DNA from: Minisyncoccota bacterium
Lineage (GTDB): Bacteria; Patescibacteria; Paceibacteria; UBA9973
DNA: 5,001 bases
NCBI GenBank assembly: GCA_028696935.1
Contig: JAQVGE010000080.1
Location: 1-5,001, forward strand
Reading direction: 5' to 3'
Part shown: positions 1-5,001 of the stretch, one piece after another
Position numbering within the stretch: position 1 is the first letter of the stretch
Layout of the letters: the number at the start of each line of letters is the position of its first letter
Position numbers and translations under genes: made by a program
Notes under the pieces: model-generated
What the model saw: the letters and a program-made list of their open reading frames with translations, nothing else
Database searches by the model: none
What the model was told of the DNA's origin: nothing

Positions 1-1078
1 TTTTGTGATATACATTAAAATTATTGTCTTGTTTAATTTGAATAGCGCTATTATAAACTGAATAGTATGGCAAAGGAGCAAACTCTATTTCTCTTGATGC
101 TTCTGTTTTTTCTTCTTCTGACTGTAAACGACGAGAGAATGAACCTACTATCATTTGTGTTTTAGGATATTTGGAAATGAAATTGCTAAGCTTTGCAAGG
201 TTGTAGTTATCCTGCATTTGGTCTTCCCAAATTCTTTCTTCCAAGCAACCTTCAGGAGCAAGGATAAAACTTGTGTTTTGGTCTGCCTTCTGTTCGGAGA
301 GAGAAATTAGTAGATTAACAATTTCATTATTTGAAAGCATCTTTGTTTCATCATAAGGTTCCAAATTGGGTTGCAAAACAACAACATCTATAGGAGTATT
401 TTTTTCTTCCTCAAAGCTTGTCCAAATAATAAGTGAAAGAGAAATAGGAATAATAATTATAAAAGCAAACTTTAAAAGGTTGGAGGTAAAGAGTTTTTTG
501 CTAATAAGTTTTAGCTTTCCAACTTTGTCGTTAATCCCTATTTGTTTAATTGCTTGATAAGCAAAATAGTTTGTAATCCAAACCCAAAGAGAACCACCAA
601 AAACTCCAGTATATTCATACCATTGAACCATTATAGGCATTGTAGAAAAACCATTTCCAAAGGTCATCCAAGGCCATGTTAATTCCCAGTGGAGATGCAA
701 AAACTCAATACTAATCCATAGAATTGGAAGAACAAAAAAACCTTTACTATTATTGAAAAGAATCTTCTTTATGTTATGATAGATTTGGAAAACCAAACCT
801 CCTAAAAAAGCATTAAAAAAAGGAGCAAAAAACCCAAAGAATGTTGCATAAGAAATCCAATAGGTAGTAAGAATATTGAAAATAAAAAATGCAATAAAAG
901 AATATTTAAATACTGCAAACTTTGAGAATTTCTCTTTGTTAATTGAAATATGATTTTCAACCCAAAGAATAGGTACAAGAGCAATAAATAGAATTGGAGC
1001 AAAACCAAAGGTTGGCCATGCTAAAGCTAAAAGAATTCCAGTTAGTGAGGCAATTAAAAAAAGTTGTTTTTTCTTCAT
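1..1078 (-). CDS. lnt: Apolipoprotein N-acyltransferase Lnt, C-terminal part off the left edge
   Basis: Lnt adds the third acyl chain to the N-terminal cysteine of lipoproteins, after Lgt and Lsp, at the periplasmic face of the inner membrane. I translated the minus strand from the ATG at 1078-1076; the frame stays open for 359 codons to the window edge. The N-terminus has the family pattern LALAWPTFGFAPILFIALVP (residues 17-36), followed by several hydrophobic segments (about 57-80, 84-100, 114-127, 157-177, 202-220) and the conserved WELTWPWMTFGN (131-142) and QWYEYTGVFGGSLW (152-165). The nitrilase-like domain begins at VVVLQPNLEPYDETK (232-246). E276 in LAPEG should be the catalytic Glu (E. 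coli E267), and the last complete codon, K359 in YHK, should be the catalytic Lys (E. coli K335). The catalytic Cys and final membrane helix lie outside the window. The start overlaps the stop of the cyclo-ligase gene as ATGA, which supports this start. The identification is firm; the gene is cut only by the window. Confidence 0.95.
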   Translation of the reverse strand, partial: MKKKQLFLIASLTGILLALAWPTFGFAPILFIALVPILWVENHISINKEKFSKFAVFKYSFIAFFIFNILTTYWISYATFFGFFAPFFNAFLGGLVFQIYHNIKKILFNNSKGFFVLPILWISIEFLHLHWELTWPWMTFGNGFSTMPIMVQWYEYTGVFGGSLWVWITNYFAYQAIKQIGINDKVGKLKLISKKLFTSNLLKFAFIIIIPISLSLIIWTSFEEEKNTPIDVVVLQPNLEPYDETKMLSNNEIVNLLISLSEQKADQNTSFILAPEGCLEERIWEDQMQDNYNLAKLSNFISKYPKTQMIVGSFSRRLQSEEEKTEASREIEFAPLPYYSVYNSAIQIKQDNNFNVYHK

Positions 1079-1617
1079 TTTATTACATAATCCATTTTAA
1101 CATCAAACTCTTCAGCAGGTATTTTTTCTAAGAATTGAAAAGGGAAACAAACTCCAACCTTTAAAGAGTTATTATTTTCAAGAAGTCTGTCATAAAAGCC
1201 TTTCCCTCTTCCCAAACGATTATTATTTTTGTCAAAAGCTACAGCTGGAATAATCATTAAATCAATTAAACCAATATCCTCAAATTTCTTCCCAGTAGGT
1301 TCCATAATTGAAAATGCTTCACCTTCTTTCATCGATTCAATTCCTTCAAACTGTCTAAGTTTCAAAATATCTCCTTCAACACAAGGGAGAAGAATTGTTT
1401 TTTCTTTATACCATTTAATAACGAAATCGTGAGTATATAATTCATCCTTCATTGACCAGTATGCAAGAACAATATTAGAATTTTTAAACCAATCCTTCTT
1501 TTCAATCTCTTTCCAAATAGGTTTTGACATTTCTTTCTTTTGCTCAAAAGAATATGCTTTCTTTAGTTCTTTAATAAGTTTTCTAAGTTCTATCTTTTCG
1601 TTTTTTAAACTATCCAT
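1075..1617 (-). CDS. ygfA: 5-formyltetrahydrofolate cyclo-ligase
   Basis: This cytoplasmic enzyme uses ATP to convert 5-formyltetrahydrofolate to 5,10-methenyltetrahydrofolate, returning a storage or by-product folate to the one-carbon pool. At 180 residues it has the usual family length. The N-terminus has the basic helix typical of the family (LRKLIKELKKAYSFEQKKEM, 11-30). Further on are the substrate-site stretch around ELYTHDF (59-65), the MEPTG segment (105-109), IIPAVAFD (122-129), and the nucleotide-binding signature LGRGKGFYDRLL (135-146), followed by the conserved C-terminal aspartate in KMDYVIK (174-180). The ATG at 1617 is the first in frame and leaves the full N-terminal helix intact. 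The gene overlaps the FeoB-like gene upstream by 13 bases and Lnt downstream by 4 bases (ATGA), so it is very likely translated from a shared mRNA. No key motif is missing. Confidence 0.96.
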   Translation of the reverse strand: MDSLKNEKIELRKLIKELKKAYSFEQKKEMSKPIWKEIEKKDWFKNSNIVLAYWSMKDELYTHDFVIKWYKEKTILLPCVEGDILKLRQFEGIESMKEGEAFSIMEPTGKKFEDIGLIDLMIIPAVAFDKNNNRLGRGKGFYDRLLENNNSLKVGVCFPFQFLEKIPAEEFDVKMDYVIK

Positions 1618-2747
1618 AAAGCAATATTATATACCAAAAATGCAATTATCCAAGCTAAAATAGTTGTGTAAAGCGCAAGGAATATAGCCCAACGAAGTTT
1701 TCCGCTTTCTCTCCAAACAACAGTAAAAACTGCAATGCAAGGGAAGTATATTAAAACAAAAGCTAAGAAACTTGCAGCAGAAGCAATAGTAAATTCAGGA
1801 GATAAAACACTAATGGTGCTAACAATAAGCTCCTTTGCACTAATACCAGCCAAAAGGCCAATGCCCATTTTCCAGTCAAATCCCAAAGGAATTAAAACTG
1901 GCTCAATAAATTTAACAATATAGGAAATAAAGCTATTTCCAGTTTCGTGAGGATTAGGAAAGTTGAAAAGGAACCAAATAATAACAGATGCAATTAAAAC
2001 AATTCCTGCAATCTTTTTCAAATAATCCTTAGTGTTAAACCAAATTATAGGTTTAATGTTTCTCCATGTTGGAACCTTATATTGAGGAAGAGTCATTACA
2101 TAATTAGTACTAAGAGTTTTTATTATTGTCTTCTTGAAAACCATTGCAAAAATAATAGCAAGTAAAACTCCAAAAAGATACAATATACAAAGCACAAGAA
2201 CAGGGTATTTAGGGAAAAAAGTTCCAATCAAAAGAATATAAACAGGCAATCTTGCGGAGCAAGACATAAAAGGAATTATAAGCATGGTTACTAGCCTGTC
2301 TTTTTTATTTTCAATTGAACGTGTCGCCATAATTGCTGGCACATTGCAACCAAATCCCATGATCATTGGAACAAAACTTTTCCCATGAAGTCCAATCTTG
2401 TGCATAAGATTATCCATAAGCCAAGCCACTCTCGACATATAATTAGTTGCTTCCATTAATGAAATAAAGAAAAACAAAATAATTATGTTTGGTAAGAATA
2501 TAGCCACTCCTCCAACTCCTTGAATTATTCCATAGGAAAGTAAATCGGAGATTACACCATCTGGAAGTTTTGTGTGAACCAATTGACTTAGCCAGTCAAA
2601 TCCTAATTGCATCCATTGCATTGGATACTTTCCAATGTAAAAAGTAGAATAGAACATTAGCCAAATTACAAACCCCAAAAATATGTATCCCCAAAATTTA
2701 TGTGTAAGAATAGAGTCTATTTTCTTTGTTGTAGAAACAGATACCAT
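1605..2747 (-). CDS. FeoB-like membrane transport protein lacking the GTPase domain
   Basis: This 380-residue inner-membrane protein corresponds to the C-terminal transport half of the ferrous iron transporter FeoB, which is normally about 700-800 residues with an N-terminal G domain. It begins with KKIDSILTHKFWGYIFLGFV (8-27), the linker and first helix that follow the G domain in FeoB. The first Gate repeat holds GFGCNVPAIMATRSIENKKD (131-150) and PFMSCSARLPVYILL (159-173) with the conserved C134 and C163. Then come LPQYKVPTWRN (220-230), the second Gate repeat with GISAKELIVST (301-311), and the closing FPCIAVFTVVWRESGKLRW (335-353) with C337. I see roughly eight or nine hydrophobic helices. 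No P-loop or other G-protein motif is present, and the intact radical SAM gene lies 6 bases upstream, so no G domain is encoded next door. The conserved Cys positions suggest divalent metal transport, but substrate and energy source are inference. Automated pipelines might name it a nucleoside recognition (Gate) domain protein. Confidence 0.88.
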   Translation of the reverse strand: MVSVSTTKKIDSILTHKFWGYIFLGFVIWLMFYSTFYIGKYPMQWMQLGFDWLSQLVHTKLPDGVISDLLSYGIIQGVGGVAIFLPNIIILFFFISLMEATNYMSRVAWLMDNLMHKIGLHGKSFVPMIMGFGCNVPAIMATRSIENKKDRLVTMLIIPFMSCSARLPVYILLIGTFFPKYPVLVLCILYLFGVLLAIIFAMVFKKTIIKTLSTNYVMTLPQYKVPTWRNIKPIIWFNTKDYLKKIAGIVLIASVIIWFLFNFPNPHETGNSFISYIVKFIEPVLIPLGFDWKMGIGLLAGISAKELIVSTISVLSPEFTIASAASFLAFVLIYFPCIAVFTVVWRESGKLRWAIFLALYTTILAWIIAFLVYNIALWIV

Positions 2748-2753
2748 ATAGCA

Positions 2754-3524
2754 TTAATAGGTTTTTGTTTCAATTCCAAGTGCTCTAACTTTTTGAGCAA
2801 AAGTTTCTAATTCTTCTATACTTAGTTTTTCCAAATTGCTTTCAGGAGTAACTCTGTCGATAGCATAAAGCATAACCATACGAGGCTTAACTTGTTTAAC
2901 AACTTCCAACCAAGCAGAAAACTCTTCTTGAGTTGTGTTGTCAATAATTTTTCCATCATTTTCACCTCTAAGAAGTAGGGTTTGCATTATTGCATCTTTG
3001 CCAAAAAGAATCAATTTTTCTTTTACCTTTTCTAAGTTAATAACTTTAGGATTTGCCTTACTGATTGCATAAAACATCTTAGGAGTCGCAGAGTCAAGTT
3101 TTAAAATTGGATTATCAATCTTATGTAATGCATTGAAAATATCTTCTTTTAAAAGATTTGTAGCATTTGAAAGTACAGATATTTTAGCTTTTGGAGCATA
3201 AAGATTTCTGTAATGAACAACCATATCAATAATTTCACTAAACTCAGGGTGTAGAGTTGGTTCTCCATTCCCAGAAAAAGTTATTGAATCAATAATTGTT
3301 CCGTTTTCCTTAAAGCGAATTAATTTTTCTTTAAGTTCTTTTTCTATATCTTTTTTTTGAGGGACCAAATCAACAATTTCTTTTGTGTCTTCATTCCATC
3401 CACATTCACAATAGATGCAATCAAAATTGCAAAGTTTTTTGTGAGTGGGCAAGAGATTAATCCCCAAAGAATTGCCTAATCTCCTGCTATGTATTGGTCC
3501 AAATACAATTTCATTAAATAACAT
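2754..3524 (-). CDS. Radical SAM protein, COG0731-like Fe-S oxidoreductase
   Basis: This 256-residue protein is a radical S-adenosylmethionine enzyme of unknown substrate. The N-terminus FGPIHSRRLGNSLGINLLP (8-26) is the signature of a widespread uncharacterised family (FGPxxSRRLGxSLG). It is followed by the [4Fe-4S]-binding CNFDCIYC motif with C32, C36 and C39; C41 follows directly. SAM-binding elements are visible at FSGNGEPTLHPEF (83-95, equivalent to the GGEP motif), SVLSNAT (116-122) and LKLDSA (141-146), as expected along a partial TIM barrel. The protein ends soon after the barrel with no obvious SPASM or other auxiliary cluster domain. It is the first gene of the leftward set and has an ATG at 3524 immediately before the conserved N-terminal motif. 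Its stop (2756-2754) is in frame with the FeoB-like start two codons further on. Family membership is clear. The reaction is not, and a link to the adjacent transporter is only suggested by position. Confidence 0.93.
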   Translation of the reverse strand: MLFNEIVFGPIHSRRLGNSLGINLLPTHKKLCNFDCIYCECGWNEDTKEIVDLVPQKKDIEKELKEKLIRFKENGTIIDSITFSGNGEPTLHPEFSEIIDMVVHYRNLYAPKAKISVLSNATNLLKEDIFNALHKIDNPILKLDSATPKMFYAISKANPKVINLEKVKEKLILFGKDAIMQTLLLRGENDGKIIDNTTQEEFSAWLEVVKQVKPRMVMLYAIDRVTPESNLEKLSIEELETFAQKVRALGIETKTY

Positions 3525-3541
3525 GTTCGAATAATTTTTTG

Positions 3542-3549
3542 CAAATATC
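3542..3549 (-). promoter_or_regulatory. Weak candidate -7 element for the leftward operon
   Basis: Read on the minus strand, 3549-3542 is GATATTTG, one mismatch from the Bacteroidota -7 consensus TAnnTTTG. It lies 17 bases before the radical SAM start codon. No TTG stands at the expected distance upstream; only a TTTC lies near 3567-3564. The promoter of this operon must be somewhere in this region, but this placement is a guess. Confidence 0.22.
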
Positions 3550-3719
3550 GATAAAAACGATTAGAAATGGGAAGAAATTATATTTGAATTAAAAGTTTTG
3601 TTTGTGATGTTTTGTTAAATAATCAATTAGTGAAATGAAGAAAATTAGAATGGAAATAAGAAAATTAAAGCAATGAAAAGTAATATATCATTAATAAAAG
3701 ACCAAATAAAACATTATCA

Positions 3720-3758
3720 CAAATTTTGAAAAAGCCCATAATAGGGTTGCAAAAATTG
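3720..3758. repeat. Imperfect inverted repeat upstream of the polyprenyl synthase promoter
   Basis: The outer arms are CAAATTTTG (3720-3728) and CAAAAATTG (3750-3758), which pair at 8 of 9 positions, with a mismatch at 3723/3755. Inside, CCC (3735-3737) pairs with GGG (3744-3746) around the six-base loop ATAATA, and A3733 and G3734 can pair with T3748 and T3747 (A-T and G-U). The left arm carries extra A residues, so a folded RNA would have a bulge. The right arm ends on the proposed -33 TTG, a position where a bound repressor could block the promoter. The GC clusters stand out in this very AT-rich region. An operator role is inference; chance symmetry in AT-rich DNA is possible. Confidence 0.4.
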
Positions 3759-3785
3759 ATAAATATAAAATTTATAGTACTTTTG
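3756..3785 (+). promoter_or_regulatory. Bacteroidota-type promoter for the rightward genes
   Basis: TTG at 3756-3758 and TACTTTTG at 3778-3785 match the Bacteroidota primary sigma factor elements (-33 TTG, -7 TAnnTTTG), with a 19-base spacer of the expected length. Transcription would start near 3790, giving a leader of about 15 bases before the ATG at 3806. The spacer also contains a small AT-only symmetry (ATAAAT at 3759-3764, ATTTAT at 3770-3775). The match is by eye. Confidence 0.6.
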
Positions 3786-3805
3786 TAATCTTATTTTTAG
3801 AAGAG

Positions 3806-4777
3806 ATGGATTTAAAAAACATAACACACCCAATACGTGATTATTTGGAGCTTTTTGATAAACGTTTTACTGAAAGCGTTTCTGTAGAAGGTTTCTTTGT
3901 AGATGATATATCTGATTATATTCTTCATCAATCAGGAAAAAAAATACGCCCTATTCTTACATTTCTTTCAGCAAAGGCAACAAATGGAGTTACAAGTCAA
4001 ACAATACGTTGTGCGTTAATTTTGGAACTACTTCACACTGCTTCCTTAGTTCATGATGATGTTATTGATGAGAGTGAAAAAAGAAGAGGAAAAGATACTA
4101 TAAATTTCAAATGGGGAAACAATACTGCTGTTCTTTATGGAGATTATCTTTATGGAAAATGTCTTGAAATTATAGAAACAGAAAGTGATTTTAAACTTCT
4201 ACCAATTTTTGCTAAAATAACAAGTAAATTGCCTTTAGGAGAATTGATGCAGAAAGATGTGTCAGAGAGAATGGATTATAATGAAGAAAGTTATTTTAAG
4301 GTAATAAGTAATAAGACTGCTGCTATGATGGAAGTTGCTGCAGAAATTGGAGCAATGAGTTCTGGAGCTTCTACTGAAGAAATACAAAACTTAAAGTCTT
4401 TTGGTTATTATATGGGATTGGCTTTTCAAATTAGAGATGATATTTTGGATTTCTTCCCTGAATACAATACAGGCAAACCTTTTGGAAACGATATAAAAGA
4501 AAAGAAAATAACACTTCCATTAATATTCCTGCTAAATGAATCTTCTCCAAAAGAAAGAGAAGAAATATTACAATTTATTCAACAAGACAATAAAAAAGAA
4601 AAAGATATACTTGATTTAATTAATAGAGTAAGAGACGAAGGCTTTATTGATAAATCAGAAGAAAAAGTTAAGATGTTTTGTCATTTAGCCGAAATACAAC
4701 TAAACAGATTTAAAGACTCAGATAGTAAGAGTAGTTTAATTGACTTGCTAAATATATTAGCAAAACGAGAAAGTTAA
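3806..4777 (+). CDS. Long-chain polyprenyl diphosphate synthase (octaprenyl/heptaprenyl type)
   Basis: This all-trans prenyl transferase extends an allylic diphosphate with isopentenyl diphosphate to make a long isoprenoid chain, probably the menaquinone side chain. The 323 residues match the IspB/HepT family length. GKKIRP (44-49) is the IPP-binding motif. LVHDDVIDESEKRRG (81-95) holds the first Asp-rich motif, D84-D85-x-x-D88, with the following basic pair R93-R94. GDYLYGK (112-118) follows, and QIRDDILD (208-215) is the second Asp-rich motif, D211-D212-x-x-D215. GKPFGNDIKEKKITLPLI (223-240) is the conserved C-terminal signature. The residue five places before the first Asp motif is Ala79, small rather than aromatic, which by family knowledge favours long products; exact length cannot be told. 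The ATG at 3806 directly follows a purine run (AGAAGAG, 3799-3805), and the next in-frame Met is far inside the fold. It is first in a rightward unit with a TlpA-like gene. Confidence 0.95.
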   Translation: MDLKNITHPIRDYLELFDKRFTESVSVEGFFVDDISDYILHQSGKKIRPILTFLSAKATNGVTSQTIRCALILELLHTASLVHDDVIDESEKRRGKDTINFKWGNNTAVLYGDYLYGKCLEIIETESDFKLLPIFAKITSKLPLGELMQKDVSERMDYNEESYFKVISNKTAAMMEVAAEIGAMSSGASTEEIQNLKSFGYYMGLAFQIRDDILDFFPEYNTGKPFGNDIKEKKITLPLIFLLNESSPKEREEILQFIQQDNKKEKDILDLINRVRDEGFIDKSEEKVKMFCHLAEIQLNRFKDSDSKSSLIDLLNILAKRES

Positions 4778-4813
4778 TAATTAATTTAATATAAAATTTA
4801 AGTACGTAAAAAC

Positions 4814-5001
4814 ATGAAAAAGTTTATTTTAATCTTTGTCGCAATATTGTTCTGCGGCATAACAATTAACGCACAAACAAATAACAAAAAATCTACTCTA
4901 CCTACTGTAACAATAAATACTTTAGAAGGAAAAGCAATTAAAGCTTCTGAATTTTCAAATGAAGGGAAACCATTTGTTATTTGCTTTTGGGCAACATGGT
5001 G
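4814..5001 (+). CDS. Exported thioredoxin-like protein (TlpA/ResA type), 3' part off the right edge
   Basis: Only 62 complete codons are visible. Residues 1-20 form a signal peptide: MKK, a hydrophobic core to about residue 15, then ITINA with probable signal peptidase I cleavage before Q21. C14 is preceded by LF, a poor lipobox, so a lipoprotein is less likely. After a short polar linker, LPTVTINTLEGKAIKASEF (29-47) matches the start of the AhpC/TSA-Redoxin type fold, and KPFVICFWATW (52-62) leads into the expected WCxxC redox site. The next codon begins TG, which fits Cys, but the second cysteine is not visible. Family members act in the periplasm as thiol-disulfide reductases, often in cytochrome c maturation or envelope redox control. 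The gene starts 36 bases after the synthase stop with no promoter or terminator evident between, so co-transcription is plausible. Redox activity cannot be confirmed from this fragment. Confidence 0.85.
   Translation, partial: MKKFILIFVAILFCGITINAQTNNKKSTLPTVTINTLEGKAIKASEFSNEGKPFVICFWATW

Larger units (their letters stand above)
3525..3805. other. Divergent intergenic region
   Basis: These 281 bases lie between two divergently transcribed genes and are even more AT-rich than the flanking genes. The right part (3720-3785) holds an imperfect inverted repeat and a Bacteroidota-type promoter for the rightward genes. The left part should hold the promoter of the leftward set, but only a weak candidate is visible near 3549-3542. 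The middle (about 3600-3700) is a purine-rich stretch with no convincing gene or structured RNA. Confidence 0.8.

Noticed and set aside
366..557. 63-codon frame on the plus strand
   Set aside because: It is antisense to Lnt, shows no recognisable domain, and the Lnt frame is conserved throughout this stretch.
802..1008. Hydrophobic 68-codon reading frame on the minus strand
   Set aside because: It lies in another frame inside the well-supported Lnt gene; its hydrophobicity mirrors the U-rich membrane-helix codons of Lnt.
1229..1432. 67-codon plus-strand frame
   Set aside because: It is antisense to the cyclo-ligase and has no family features.
1735..1923. 62-codon plus-strand frame
   Set aside because: It is antisense to the FeoB-like gene and has no family features.
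3546..3553. Perfect 8-base palindrome TATCGATA near the leftward start
   Set aside because: A single short palindrome in AT-rich DNA is expected by chance and has no partner copy nearby.
3635..3676. A 13-codon frame beginning MKKIRMEIRK in the intergenic region
   Set aside because: It is very short, low-complexity and purine-rich, without a promoter or ribosome site of its own; random AT-rich DNA easily gives this.
3728..3750. CCC-ATAATA-GGG followed on the minus strand by a T run, resembling an intrinsic terminator
   Set aside because: The GC stem is only three pairs, the next pair is mismatched on that strand, and no minus-strand gene ends there.
4778..4813. AT-rich gap between the synthase and the TlpA-like gene as a terminator or promoter
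   Set aside because: I see no GC stem with a T run and no TAnnTTTG element here.

Overview
This is an AT-rich window with a compact gene layout that looks like chromosomal DNA of a Gram-negative member of the Bacteroidota. Three things point there. The one good promoter candidate fits the Bacteroidota pattern (TTG, 19 bases, TAnnTTTG) rather than the E. coli pattern. Start codons lack clear Shine-Dalgarno sequences. The lipoprotein acyltransferase and the exported thioredoxin-like protein have the family character seen in that phylum. The genus cannot be read from the window.

The left two-thirds (1-3524) is one tightly packed leftward gene set. In order of transcription it holds a radical SAM Fe-S protein (3524-2754), a membrane protein matching only the transport half of FeoB (2747-1605), 5-formyltetrahydrofolate cyclo-ligase (1617-1075) and apolipoprotein N-acyltransferase Lnt (1078 to beyond the left edge). 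The junctions are 6 bases, a 13-base overlap and a 4-base ATGA overlap, so co-transcription and partly coupled translation are likely. The jobs are mixed (radical chemistry, probable metal transport, one-carbon metabolism, lipoprotein maturation), as is common in housekeeping operons of this phylum.

A 281-base intergenic region (3525-3805) separates this set from a rightward pair. It carries a promoter for the rightward genes and, overlapping that promoter's upstream element, an imperfect inverted repeat that could be an operator. The rightward genes are a long-chain polyprenyl diphosphate synthase (3806-4777), probably supplying a quinone side chain or lipid carrier, and the first 62 codons of an exported thioredoxin-like protein of the TlpA/ResA type (4814 to beyond the right edge), 36 bases downstream.

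Most of the window is ordinary core-genome sequence. The item most worth a second look is the FeoB-like gene: it starts just where the membrane domain of FeoB begins, has no G domain beside it, and lies in the same reading frame as the radical SAM gene with a single stop codon between them. I see no mobile element, CRISPR array, tRNA or rRNA.
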